Assembly: GCF_024172125.1 (NCBI RefSeq)
Contig: NZ_JAMZEA010000020.1
Span: 62,001 to 126,000, forward strand
DNA from: Actinomadura rupiterrae
GTDB taxonomy: Bacteria; Actinomycetota; Actinomycetes; Streptosporangiales; Streptosporangiaceae
Length of the DNA stretch: 64,000 nucleotides
Reading direction: 5' to 3'
Shown: positions 53,214 to 61,405 of the stretch, piece by piece
Numbering within the stretch: the first letter of the stretch is position 1
How the letters are laid out: every line of letters begins with the position of its first letter
Notes under the pieces: model-generated
Told to the model about the DNA's origin: nothing
The model's database searches: none
Seen by the model: only the letters and a program-made list of their open reading frames with translations
Made by a program: the position numbers and the translations under genes

Positions 53214-53286
53214 GGGTCGCTAGCTCAATTGGCAGAGCTCCGGACTTTTAATCCGTAGGTTGTGGGTTCGAGTCCCACGCGACCCA
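53214..53286 (+). tRNA. tRNA-Lys (anticodon UUU)
   Basis: The 73-nt sequence folds into a full cloverleaf: acceptor GGGTCGC/GCGACCC, D-arm GCTC/GAGC, anticodon loop CTTTTAA (anticodon TTT, Lys) on a CCGGA/TCCGT-type stem, T-arm GTGGG/CCCAC around TTCGAGT, discriminator A. CCA is encoded at 53287-53289. It is the only tRNA in the window and lies at the left edge of the second accessory region, so its 3' end may be an integration site. Confidence 0.97.
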
Positions 53287-53289
53287 CCA

Positions 53290-53606
53290 CGCCTGACCTG
53301 CGCAAACGCACCAGCAACAGCGCTCGCCCAGCGTCGTTTCAACCCCATTTGTCCCCGTGCCTGCTCCATGCCTGCTCGCCGCCTCACATCCGCCCTGGTC
53401 ACCTCCGGATTCTGCATCTGTTGCGGTTCCCGTCGGGCCGTCGGGAGCCGTCCTGGACCTGCCGCTCCTGCTCTGGGTCGCCTTGTAGCGGAGCGTGCGG
53501 GTCGAGGTTGACTGGACTGGGCTGCCCCCCGCAGAGGCAAGGTCGCGAGCGTGTGGGAGCGCAGGGGCTTGCATCCGGTACCGGGGTACAGGCTTACCTT
53601 CGAGGC
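53290..53606. other. Gene-free region between tRNA-Lys and the MerR operon
   Basis: The 317-bp stretch has no gene. It holds the MerR-type operator at 53569-53600. I did not find a second copy of the tRNA 3' end. Confidence 0.55.
53569..53600 (+). promoter_or_regulatory. MerR-type operator-promoter
   Basis: TTGCAT (-35) and TACCTT (-10) are 20 bp apart, longer than the usual 17, and the spacer holds the dyad CCgGTACcgggGTACaGG. This is the classic MerR-family arrangement, in which the regulator twists the over-long spacer to activate transcription. The first gene starts six bases beyond the -10, so the mRNA is probably leaderless. Confidence 0.75.
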
Positions 53607-54002
53607 ATGGAGCTGAAGCAGCCGCACGCCGCCCGGGTCCCGGCAGGAGGGTCCGCAGATCAGGGGCCGGGCCGAGGGTGGGCGCCGCAGGCGTGCACTC
53701 TGCCGACGGCTGAGCGGCCGGTGCGGGAGGCCGAGTTCGACGCGTTGTTCGCCGAGGCGGTCACCGCTGTGGAGCAGGTGGCGGCGGGGCGGGTCCGGTT
53801 GCGATTGAAGGCCGAGCCGCGGGTGGCCGGGCGGGCGGCCGAGCTGGCGGCGCGGGAAACCGGGTGCTGTTCGTTCTTCACCTTCACCCTGACGACCTCA
53901 GGTGGTGAGCTGGCGTTGGAGGTCAGCGCCGCCGACCAGCACGCCCCGGTGGTGACGGCTCTAGCCGAACGCGCCCGCACCGTTGCCGGGGCCGGGAGGT
54001 GA
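53607..54002 (+). CDS. Conserved Cys-Cys protein of a MerR operon
   Basis: The 131-residue protein contains CTLPTAERPVREAEFDALFA and the double-Cys motif ETGCCSFFTFTL. This pattern is encoded directly before MerR regulators in many actinomycetes. A Cys pair in a hydrophobic strand suggests metal or thiol chemistry, but no function is established that I know of. Its stop overlaps the merR start by four bases (GTGA). Confidence 0.7.
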   Translation: MELKQPHAARVPAGGSADQGPGRGWAPQACTLPTAERPVREAEFDALFAEAVTAVEQVAAGRVRLRLKAEPRVAGRAAELAARETGCCSFFTFTLTTSGGELALEVSAADQHAPVVTALAERARTVAGAGR

Positions 54003-54487
54003 CCGAGCGGCCGGGCCTGCGGAGCGGGCAGGTCGCGGCGGCGGCCGGGGTGAACCTGCAGACCCTCCGCTACTACGAGCGGCGGGGGCCGCCGGCCGAA
54101 CCACCCCGATCACCCGGCGGACACCGGCTGTACCCGTCCGAGGCGGTGACGGTGCTGCGAGTGATCAAAACCGCGCAACGGCTGGGATTCACCCTGGAGG
54201 AGGTCGCCGACCTGCTGGACGCCGGAACGCACCGGCACCGGCGGGCCGACGCCGGACTCCAGGAACGCGCCCGGACCAAGCTGGCCGAGGTCGAGCAGCG
54301 CATGGCCGACCTGGAAGCCATTCGCGACACCCTCCAGCAAGCCATCAACGCCGGCTGCGAGGACCTTTTGACATGCGCCGACCAGCCGCGCTGCCCACTG
54401 CCGTTCTCCGAACCCACTGCGCGCAACACAGGGCTCGCCCGAGAGTTCTCAGCAGTTGATGTACAGGGCGTCGTAGTACTGCCATGA
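53999..54487 (+). CDS. MerR-family metal-responsive regulator
   Basis: The 162-residue protein has an N-terminal winged helix (SGQVAAAAGVNLQTLRYYERRG), a long dimerisation helix (AEVEQRMADLEAIRDTLQQA) and C-terminal cysteines GCEDLLTCADQPRCPLPF. The spacing is close to Hg(II)-sensing MerR. The last 15-20 residues have no family match, and the frame runs 39 bp into the convergent gene, so the natural end may be lost. It probably controls its own operon through the dyad at 53569-53600. Confidence 0.85.
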   Translation: MTERPGLRSGQVAAAAGVNLQTLRYYERRGPPAEPPRSPGGHRLYPSEAVTVLRVIKTAQRLGFTLEEVADLLDAGTHRHRRADAGLQERARTKLAEVEQRMADLEAIRDTLQQAINAGCEDLLTCADQPRCPLPFSEPTARNTGLAREFSAVDVQGVVVLP

Positions 54488-54979
54488 ATAGACACCGGCA
54501 CGGAGGACGTAGTCATGCCGGTAGTGCTTGTTTCCCGAGCAGGCGACTGAGTTGACGGCGTACGCGAAATTGCCGCCGGTGTCGCGCATGTAGTCGACTT
54601 GCACTCCACTTCTGATCAGCTTTGATTTGACCTCCGCTCCTGGGTTGCCGCTGGCACAAGCCGTCTCGGCCTCGGCCCAGACGCGGCCACCTCCGGGGTA
54701 GGGGCCTTCCAGCAGGCCGATGCAGTCGTGCCCGAGGTTGTAGGTCCGAGTGCGCAGATAGGCAGGCCGGTATGGATTCGCGGGGCGGAGCTCGATGAGC
54801 CTCTTCAGGAGCGCACGTCTCTTGGCCAGGGGCGTCGCCTGAACGGTGCCAGCTCCGGACGCGGATGGGGTGTTGGGGCGCTGGAGCGAGGGTGCTGACC
54901 AGGCGGTCGCGGGGGCAGCTGTGGTGCTCGCAGCGATGATCGTTCCCACCGCCGCCCAACAAGGCAGACGATGTGACAT
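54449..54979 (-). CDS. Secreted hypothetical protein
   Basis: The 176-residue protein has a signal peptide (residues 1-28, ending PATAWSA). The mature part has Cys residues in GHDCIGLLEG, ETACASGN, SVACSGN and the C-terminal NC, so two disulfides are likely. The start at 54979 has GAAGGGAAG upstream. I recognise no family. It converges on the MerR operon. Confidence 0.65.
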   Translation of the reverse strand: MSHRLPCWAAVGTIIAASTTAAPATAWSAPSLQRPNTPSASGAGTVQATPLAKRRALLKRLIELRPANPYRPAYLRTRTYNLGHDCIGLLEGPYPGGGRVWAEAETACASGNPGAEVKSKLIRSGVQVDYMRDTGGNFAYAVNSVACSGNKHYRHDYVLRAGVYSWQYYDALYINC

Positions 54980-55097
54980 CACATACTTCCCTTCTACATT
55001 GGATTTCGCCACGAAGTCGGCTCCCAAAATTTCGGGCTGGCGATGAGTTGACGATTGACTAACAGCGCTTAGAAGGTGCATCGATTATGCTTGCCAC

Positions 55098-55667
55098 ATG
55101 GATGAAGAACTCACGCGAAGCTGCCTGCGCTGGCTCACCGCGGGAATGCCGGATGACATTCGGCCAGAATTGACCGATGACCGCGATTATCAACCTCTCG
55201 GAATTGATCAGGTCGGCGACGTCGCTGTCGTCGCGGTTTTGCGCTGGTGGAACGGACCGCCCGGACACAGTTCTGCTCCGCCGGAGACGCAGGCGCGGCG
55301 TCCTTTCGCTCTGGCGGACGTGCGAAGGTTCTGCAAGCCCGAGGGCACATGGCTGCCGTTGGGCGGGGGCGGCGGACCGGCACCGGACTATCCCCTGGCA
55401 CCGCGTCGAGCCAGCCGGGCCCTGGGCGGTCACGTCAGGGTCAAGGGGACTGGCCGCACACTCGCCGAGCCGCTCGGTTACGACATGATGCACGCCCACC
55501 TGCTGGTCTCCGCCGAAGTCGCACACCTGCGGGTCGCCGACCGGGAACTGGACGTGCCGTTCCACGGGAACGTGTTCGTCGTCTGGTCAGCCCAAGATCC
55601 TGTGCCGGTCGTGGTCGCCTCCGACACCGACGGCATCGCCCTCGCAGAGATGGAGATCAGCGGATAG
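55098..55667 (+). CDS. Hypothetical protein
   Basis: The 189-residue protein begins MDEELTRSCLRWLTAG and ends DTDGIALAEMEISG. It contains VAVLRWWNGPPG and LLVSAEVAHLRVADRELDV and appears beta-rich and cytoplasmic. No family recognised. It stands between the secreted protein and the integrase, on the opposite strand to both. Confidence 0.55.
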   Translation: MDEELTRSCLRWLTAGMPDDIRPELTDDRDYQPLGIDQVGDVAVVAVLRWWNGPPGHSSAPPETQARRPFALADVRRFCKPEGTWLPLGGGGGPAPDYPLAPRRASRALGGHVRVKGTGRTLAEPLGYDMMHAHLLVSAEVAHLRVADRELDVPFHGNVFVVWSAQDPVPVVVASDTDGIALAEMEISG

Positions 55668-55834
55668 GACCGTGGCGAGAGCTGCTCCGCGCCTTCTCCG
55701 AACGCCGAATCCGTCTCAGCGTCGCCCGCCGCCCCAATCCGCGAGGTACATCTGCTATGCCCCCTTCTACTGGACGTCGCGCGAACAGCCGAAGCCATGA
55801 GGAACGGCCTGAGCTACCTCTCGCTTCGTGGCTG

Positions 55835-57400
55835 CTATCGCGCGGGTTCGGCGTTGAGGATGATGGCGGCGGCGTCTTCGGCGGACTGGCGGGCCAGTTG
55901 TGGGAGCAGGCTGGTGTAGGTGTCGGCGGCGATCGCGATCGACGACAGTCGCAGGGTTTCCTGGACGGTCTTCATGTCGTGTCCGGCGGCGAGCAGGAAC
56001 GAGGCGGCGCCGTGACGCAGGTCGTGTAGGCGGATAGGCGGCAGGCCCGTCTCCATCGCCAGGCGTTCGAACTGGTCGGTGACCTCGTTGGGGCGGATCG
56101 AACGGCCGAGTTCGTCGGTGAAGACCAGGCCGGTGTCGTGCCAGGTGTCTCCGGCGGCGAGCCGTTCGGCGTTCTGCTTGGCTCTGTGCGTGCGTAGGAC
56201 GGTGACGGTGGAGGTGTCGAGGCTGATGGTGGCTTCACCGGCGTCGGATTTGGGTTGGCCTTCGAAGATCTCGGGGCCGATCTGGATGATCTGCCAGCGG
56301 ATCGTGACCGTTCCGACGTCCAGGTCCACATCGGTCCAGCGCAGGCCGCAGGCTTCGCCGCGGCGCAGGCCGCGGAAGGCGATGAGGTAGTAGAGCGCGT
56401 ACCAGCGGTGCAGTTCGGCACGTTCCAGGAACTGCTTGGTCAGCGCAGGCGTCCACACCATCACCTTGGACGGGCGGGGCGCGCCGACGTAGGCGTCGAT
56501 CCGGTTGAGGTTGTGCCCGTGTCCCTGGGACGGGGTGTCCTTCCAGAGGCGTTTTCGGCGGGCGCTCATGGTGGCGATGTGGGTGTCGAGGTCTGTGCGC
56601 CACTGGGCGATCCGCTCCGGCGTCCACACCAGTGCTTTCGGTGCCTTGCCGGAGGGCAACTCCACCAGGGAGGCGACATTGACCTCCGTCAGGCCTTCTC
56701 TGATCGCCTTCTTCAGGGCGCTGCGCAAGGTGGCGCGGATGCGCTGCTTAGTCGCCGCGCCGACCCTGCGCCGACCTTTCACCTGGGCCCGCAGTACCGG
56801 GTCGCAGGTCTCCCGGGCGCGGGTGATCAGGTCGTTGAGTTCGTCGATCTCCTCAAACATCCGGTCCACGTCGGCGACGCGGAGCCGATCGATCCGGATG
56901 TGTCCCAGCGAGGGGATCAGGTAGAGCTTGAGGTTGCTGGCGTAGCTGCGGCGGCTGCTTTCCCGCAGGGTCTTGCGGCCCTGCAGCCACTGCGGCAGGT
57001 ACTCGCCCAGCGTGGTGGTGATGTTGAGGTGCTGGCCGGTGCGGACCTTCCGCCGTACCTCTTCCGGGCTGGGTAGTTGTTTGGTCGTCTTCACCGCTGT
57101 GGTGATCAGGTCCGCGATCTGACGTGCGAGGGCCTGGTCGTTGGCGGCGATGTTGAGGAGTTCTTTGGCCTGGTTCAGCTCGGCCTCGGCATCGGTCTGG
57201 TTGGCGTATCCGGCGCGCCGCAGCGGGCTGCGCCGGGTGCCGTCGGCGTGCGGCGGAAGCTCCAGCTGGTAGTTCCACCTCCCGTGGGTGCTGCTCCAAC
57301 GTCCGTCCGGCCGGTTCAGGCGCTGGCACTTGCGACCAAGTTTCTTGCCTGTCTCGTCGCGGCAGCTGCAGGATTTGAAGGTGCTTCCCTTCGGCGCCAC
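55835..57400 (-). CDS. Tyrosine integrase of the second element
   Basis: The 521-residue protein has a Cys-containing N-terminal segment (FKSCSCRDETGKKLGRKC), a core-binding domain (LGEYLPQWLQGRKTLRESSR) and the catalytic domain: Arg in FRGLRRGEACGL, H-x2-R in HDLRHGAASFL and Tyr in ADTYTSLLP. It starts at a GTG two bases after the upstream gene's stop. A tRNA-Lys lies 2.5 kb beyond its 3' end, the likely but unproven target. Confidence 0.93.
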   Translation of the reverse strand: MAPKGSTFKSCSCRDETGKKLGRKCQRLNRPDGRWSSTHGRWNYQLELPPHADGTRRSPLRRAGYANQTDAEAELNQAKELLNIAANDQALARQIADLITTAVKTTKQLPSPEEVRRKVRTGQHLNITTTLGEYLPQWLQGRKTLRESSRRSYASNLKLYLIPSLGHIRIDRLRVADVDRMFEEIDELNDLITRARETCDPVLRAQVKGRRRVGAATKQRIRATLRSALKKAIREGLTEVNVASLVELPSGKAPKALVWTPERIAQWRTDLDTHIATMSARRKRLWKDTPSQGHGHNLNRIDAYVGAPRPSKVMVWTPALTKQFLERAELHRWYALYYLIAFRGLRRGEACGLRWTDVDLDVGTVTIRWQIIQIGPEIFEGQPKSDAGEATISLDTSTVTVLRTHRAKQNAERLAAGDTWHDTGLVFTDELGRSIRPNEVTDQFERLAMETGLPPIRLHDLRHGAASFLLAAGHDMKTVQETLRLSSIAIAADTYTSLLPQLARQSAEDAAAIILNAEPAR

Positions 57401-57402
57401 GC

Positions 57403-57942
57403 TCAACCTTTCCGGTTCTGCCGCGTCCGCGTCGGTGCGGCAGCGTCGGCGGGGTCGGGTTTGAGGAGGAGCGGGCCGTTCACATCGGCGGTCCACAACT
57501 GTGTGCCGTGCCGGGCCAGCAGCGCCACCACGTCCCAGATGGGGGTGGCGGCGAAAGTGCGGTGGTGGATGGTCCCGACGGCAACCGCATCCAGAGTGCC
57601 GTTGCCGAGATCTCCGAGCAGACGGCCGGCCTGCGGCCGATGCTTCCACGGGGTCAGGTCGCTGGGGACTTCCAGGGTCGCGTCGTCGAGGTAGGAATCG
57701 ATGATCGTCCCGCAGGTGGCGACCATCTGCTGGACTGCCTCCCAGTTGCGCTGGCGCCAGTTCCGGATCTGCTGCTCCGGCCAGAAGGCGTCGGCATGCA
57801 GGTAGAACCCGAACCGCAGATGCATGGCTCCTGTGCCGTTCGGCCTTCGCTCGGTGAACGGAGCCTGTGCGTCGGACAAGGTGTTCTCCGTGAGGTGCGG
57901 GCCCTTCGCCCGGCCACGCTTGCTGTGCGGATGGCGTGGCAT
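57403..57942 (-). CDS. Serine-recombinase N-terminal-fold protein without catalytic serine
   Basis: The 179-residue protein aligns with the N-terminal catalytic domain of large serine recombinases: RFGFYLHADAFWPEQQIRNW where active enzymes have FYGRVSTEDQQ, then IDSYLDD, PWKHRPQAGRLL (PWxRRPEAxRLL), LDAVAVGTIHHRTF and HGTQLWTADVNGP. The catalytic Ser and two conserved Arg are replaced, so it should be inactive. It lies immediately upstream of the integrase. The start at 57942 is tentative; an ATG at 57825 directly begins the recognisable fold. Confidence 0.7.
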   Translation of the reverse strand: MPRHPHSKRGRAKGPHLTENTLSDAQAPFTERRPNGTGAMHLRFGFYLHADAFWPEQQIRNWRQRNWEAVQQMVATCGTIIDSYLDDATLEVPSDLTPWKHRPQAGRLLGDLGNGTLDAVAVGTIHHRTFAATPIWDVVALLARHGTQLWTADVNGPLLLKPDPADAAAPTRTRQNRKG

Positions 57943-58089
57943 GACCGGGCAAAGGGAGCCGGTCACCCCCGCGTCGTCGCGGGGCGGGGCACGATGGCTC
58001 GACTCCGTCACGCACGACAAGCTGCAACCCTCACGGGACGCGGTTGACGCTTCAGCGAGGATGAAGACGGAGACCTTGACCGTGCCGAC

Positions 58090-58323
58090 CTACGGAGCGG
58101 TGTCCACTGGCGTGTCGGCCGGATCCAGTTGGAGAACCTGCAGAACGCCGGTGATGGGCACCAGGTAGCTGTCGCCGACGCGCAGCACCCGGCAGGGGAA
58201 GGTGCCCGCACGTGCCAGGGCATAGCTCTTGGTCCGTCCGATGCCCAGAGCCCGTCCGGCGGTGACCAGGTCGATCATGGCAGGCAGGGCACGGATCTGG
58301 GCGATGGTCAGTGTCTGCTTCAC
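58090..58323 (-). CDS. HTH DNA-binding protein, probable excisionase
   Basis: The 77-residue protein has a MerR/AlpA-like helix-turn-helix (LVTAGRALGIGRTKSYALAR) followed by a wing (FPCRVLRVGDSYLVPI) and a short tail. This is the layout of many actinomycete excisionases. The GTG at 58323 overlaps the methyltransferase stop (GTGA) and has AAGGAG upstream. It probably works with the integrase encoded about 700 bp downstream. Confidence 0.78.
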   Translation of the reverse strand: MKQTLTIAQIRALPAMIDLVTAGRALGIGRTKSYALARAGTFPCRVLRVGDSYLVPITGVLQVLQLDPADTPVDTAP

Positions 58324-59303
58324 CGTTGGTCTCCTTGCGGCTGCGCGGGCTGAGATCGTTCCGCCTCCCAGGCCGGGATTTGGGCCGTGCTCTGGGTGGG
58401 GCGTTGGAAGATGAGGAGGTCCTCGTGGGCGGCGGCGCAGGCGGGGATGCCTCGGTCGCGGGCGCGGCGGGTTTCGAGCATCTGGAAGAACGACGCGCGC
58501 GAGATGACCCGGCTGTCGCGGAGCCCGCACAGCAGTGCGGCCAGCCGGTCGGCCGACCGAAGACCGACGCGCTCTGCCGTCTGGACCACGCGGCCGGGAA
58601 GGTCGATCAGCTCGCCGCGGACGCGGATCGGGCGGATGGTGATCGCGACCACTCCGCCGGGACGTAGCAGAGCCGCGCATCCGGACAGGATGTCGGCGAA
58701 ACCCTCGAACAGCTCGTCCAGGCTGGCGTGGGCGAGGTTGCCGCGGTCGGCGGAGTAGTCGGTGTTCCACTTTTGGATCTGGCTCCGGCCGGAGTCGCGG
58801 GTAGAGCGGATATGCCCGTGAGTGGACGCCCCATACGGCGGGGAGGTGAGCACCAACGCGCCCTTGCCGACCCGGTCGTTCAGGATGGTGGTGATGTTGC
58901 GAGAGTCCCCGCAGGCGACGGTGGCGTCACCGGTGGCGCCCTGAGCGCAGGCGTGGGCGATGTTGCGGGCGCTCAGATGAGCGAACGCCTCCTCGTACTC
59001 CACCCCTGCGGCGTTGCGACCGAGGTGGATCGCCTCGACCAGCGTGGTCCCGATCCCGCACATCGGATCGATGACCAGATCTCCAGGTCGGGTGTAAGCG
59101 GTGATGACCTGGGAGGCGATCGCCGGAAGCATCCTGGCGGGATGCTTCATCGCCTCGGGCACGTACCGGCCCTTGCGCTGGATCCGGGACGGCTCCTGCC
59201 CGGTTGCCAGCACCGAGCAGGCCGGGCCGGACGGCACCGCATTCGCGCTGTGAGGACCGGATGCAGTAGCGGGTTCGAGGTCGCTGGAATGCTGATCGGT
59301 CAC
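58320..59303 (-). CDS. DNA methyltransferase (amino-methylating, DPPY-like)
   Basis: The 327-residue protein has motif I DLVIDPMCGIGTT and motif IV TSPPYG with the catalytic SPPY, the pattern of N4-cytosine/N6-adenine DNA methyltransferases of the alpha or beta group. A RYVPEAMKHPARMLP block and a C-terminal part near residues 225-260 complete it. No restriction nuclease is adjacent, so it may protect or regulate the element. The GTG start overlaps the upstream gene's stop (GTGA). Confidence 0.82.
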   Translation of the reverse strand: MTDQHSSDLEPATASGPHSANAVPSGPACSVLATGQEPSRIQRKGRYVPEAMKHPARMLPAIASQVITAYTRPGDLVIDPMCGIGTTLVEAIHLGRNAAGVEYEEAFAHLSARNIAHACAQGATGDATVACGDSRNITTILNDRVGKGALVLTSPPYGASTHGHIRSTRDSGRSQIQKWNTDYSADRGNLAHASLDELFEGFADILSGCAALLRPGGVVAITIRPIRVRGELIDLPGRVVQTAERVGLRSADRLAALLCGLRDSRVISRASFFQMLETRRARDRGIPACAAAHEDLLIFQRPTQSTAQIPAWEAERSQPAQPQGDQR

Positions 59304-60202
59304 GCATGGCCCTTCGGGTCGCCGTCCTTGCGGGCGTCGTTCTGGGTTGTGTCGGGCTTGGTGAACAGGCACACGTCGGCGTGGACGCGAGCGGCCGGTG
59401 GCAACGAGGTAGCGCACTGCTTGCGGATCTGGGCCAGATCGCCGGGGCCGCCCTGGATGAGCTCTCCGTCAGCGCTGCTCGGGACACGGACGGCGATGAC
59501 GTGCTGGGAGTAGCGGAAGCCCAGCGCCCTCGCCTGGCGGATGATCTGGGGTGCCGGGTCGATGAACCGCCCGTCCTCATGCCGAGCAGTGGTGATGACG
59601 GCCAGGTGGCCGCCCGAACGCAGCATCCGCCACGACGCCAGGAGCGCCTCTCCCAGCGGCCGCCGTTCGTGCGCCACTGCGCCGGCAGCCGAGCAGGCCG
59701 GGCAGATCCCTCGCCCGGGGCGCGATGGTCGGCCCCCGGAGCTGCCGTTGTGCAGCGGTGGCGCAACAATGACCAGAGCCGTGGCGCCGAGATGGTCGGC
59801 GAGCGCGCGGGGCATCTGGTCTGGACGGCAGGGGCGCAGCGCCTGAACACGAGCAGATCCGGTGGAACGCGCGCGCAATGTGCTGGCGATGTACTGCGCG
59901 AGCGGGAAATGCGGCGCACACGCAACCGCACGCCGGTCCAGCTCGCCTGCGGCCGCGAGGACCGAGTCGTTGGTCGGGTGGGTCTCGACCACCAGGTCCC
60001 GGTCGCGGGTGCAGGTGGCGATCAGGTGGCGGGCGAGTTCTCTGCCCGCGTTGGGGCGGTGCCGAGCGCACGGATCGAACCGGCCGGAGATGGTGGACTG
60101 GTCCTCGTCGGGGTCCGGGCACATCCAGACCGTCAGCGGCAGGAGCTGGCGGCGCGTGCCGCCAGGTACGGGTACAGGTGTGGGCTGGCTGGGTACGTCC
60201 AC
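59300..60202 (-). CDS. Methyltransferase-like protein with lost catalytic motifs
   Basis: The 300-residue protein aligns in layout with the adjacent methyltransferase, but motif I reads LVVETHPTNDSVLAAAG in place of DPMCGIGTT, and motif IV reads VIVAPPLHN in place of TSPPYG. A Cys pair (ICPACSAAG) lies between. It looks like a degenerate paralogue and may form a heterodimer with the active one. GTG start; it is the first gene of the leftward operon, 35 bp from the 17-bp shared motif. Confidence 0.6.
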   Translation of the reverse strand: MDVPSQPTPVPVPGGTRRQLLPLTVWMCPDPDEDQSTISGRFDPCARHRPNAGRELARHLIATCTRDRDLVVETHPTNDSVLAAAGELDRRAVACAPHFPLAQYIASTLRARSTGSARVQALRPCRPDQMPRALADHLGATALVIVAPPLHNGSSGGRPSRPGRGICPACSAAGAVAHERRPLGEALLASWRMLRSGGHLAVITTARHEDGRFIDPAPQIIRQARALGFRYSQHVIAVRVPSSADGELIQGGPGDLAQIRKQCATSLPPAARVHADVCLFTKPDTTQNDARKDGDPKGHA

Positions 60203-60236
60203 GTGATGGTGGCCCGTGGCGGCCGTCCGGTCCCCA

Positions 60237-60253
60237 TGCGCCTCTAAAAGCGC
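60237..60253 (-). promoter_or_regulatory. 17-bp shared motif, copy facing the leftward operon
   Basis: On the minus strand the sequence is GCGCTTTTAGAGGCGCA. It ends 34 bp before the GTG of the methyltransferase-like gene. An identical copy in the same orientation relative to transcription lies at 61406-61422 ahead of the secretion operon. It may be a promoter element or an operator. Confidence 0.7.
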
Positions 60254-60389
60254 TTCTCCTCATGCGGATTACCGCGCAGGCGCGGCAAAGGATCGTCCAA
60301 GGGGAAGACCGAGAGCTCGCCGACCATCTAGAGCGACACGGCGACACCCGCTCGGCGATCTCTTTGCCGTCCGAATATCGCCCGTCACA

Positions 60390-60409
60390 TCAGTGCAGGT
60401 CAGTGCAGA
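60390..60409. repeat. Tandem 10-bp repeat
   Basis: TCAGTGCAGG is followed directly by TCAGTGCAGA. The site lies about 200 bp upstream of the sigma-like gene and could be an operator; a helical-turn spacing of 10 bp suits protein binding on one face. Confidence 0.45.
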
Positions 60410-60611
60410 TCTTGGGGATCTGTCGGGGCTTTGCCCGCTGCCGCCTGCGACGGGTGGACGTACGCGTTGGAGCTGGTCAAGCCCGGTCCTGGTTGTCGGT
60501 CGGAGCGCTGAGGCACGCCGTGTGGAGCCCGAGGCTGCGCCGAATGCGCACCGAACGGCGGTGGAGAACTGGTGGCGTTCGTTCCGCTCCACCACCGCAC
60601 GGGGGTTCGCC

Positions 60612-61403
60612 ATGTACTCAACCGCCAACACCACCGGTCACCGCTCCGTCTACGAGGAGGGAAACGCGCTGGATGCTGCCGAGGCGACGTTCGATCTGCT
60701 GATGCAGGGGCCGGCGCCGCTGAGCCTCGACGGCCGCCAGTTCGGGCGGGGCCTGCCTGCTCGCGAATGCACCCTGCTGGAGTGGCGGGGACTGCTCCTG
60801 GCCCGCGAGACCGGTGTGGACGTGCGAGATGCGGTGTGGGCCGAGTTGGTCCGCCGGTCCCGCAAGCACGGCGCGTCCTGGACGATCGGCTGCGTCGGCA
60901 TCGCGCTTCCCGGACTGAAGCGGATCGCGGCCCCGCTCATTCGCGACCTGCAGCCGGCAGCGGCAGACGACGTGGTCTCCGACCTGCTCACCGCGTTCCT
61001 GTCCGGGCTCCAGACCATCAACCTGGACCAGCACTCCATCGCACCTCGGCTGCTGTGGCTGGCCAAGCGGGCAGCCGTCCGAGCTCGCCGCACCGAAACC
61101 GCGACGCTGCCCATCGCGCCAGACGATCCAGCCTGCCGCACGCAGCAGGGCGCCAGTGGACACGAGGACTTCGTCCTCGCCGATGCCGTCGCACAGCAGG
61201 TGATCACGGCGGAGGAGGCCGAGCTGATCGGCCGGACCCGGCTGGAGAAGATCCCCGTCAGCCAGGTCGCGCGTGAGCAAGGCGAGTCGGTGCGCAGGCT
61301 CTACCGCCTGCGTGAACAGGCCGAACAGCGTCTGGTCGCGGCAATCCACGCAGGCAAAGTCACGGCCAATTCCGTCGGCCCTGGCCGCAATCAGGACGGC
61401 TGA
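60612..61403 (+). CDS. Sigma-70-like regulator of the second element
   Basis: The 263-residue protein has a weak sigma region 2-like block (AADDVVSDLLTAFLSGL ... RLLWLAKRAAVRARR) and a C-terminal region 4-like helix-turn-helix (AEEAELIGRTRLEKIPVSQVAREQ then RRLYRLREQAEQRL). It starts at the ATG at 60612; the frame upstream lacks similarity. Such sigma-like proteins occur beside conjugation genes in actinomycete elements. It is flanked by two copies of a 17-bp motif in inverted orientation. A general HTH regulator is the alternative. Confidence 0.65.
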   Translation: MYSTANTTGHRSVYEEGNALDAAEATFDLLMQGPAPLSLDGRQFGRGLPARECTLLEWRGLLLARETGVDVRDAVWAELVRRSRKHGASWTIGCVGIALPGLKRIAAPLIRDLQPAAADDVVSDLLTAFLSGLQTINLDQHSIAPRLLWLAKRAAVRARRTETATLPIAPDDPACRTQQGASGHEDFVLADAVAQQVITAEEAELIGRTRLEKIPVSQVAREQGESVRRLYRLREQAEQRLVAAIHAGKVTANSVGPGRNQDG

Positions 61404-61405
61404 CC

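Larger units (their letters stand above)
60203..60611. other. Regulatory region between the divergent operons of the second element
   Basis: This 409-bp stretch contains the 17-bp motif (60237-60253), the tandem repeat TCAGTGCAGG/TCAGTGCAGA (60390-60409) and no gene I can support. Open frames through it lack start signals. Confidence 0.55.
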
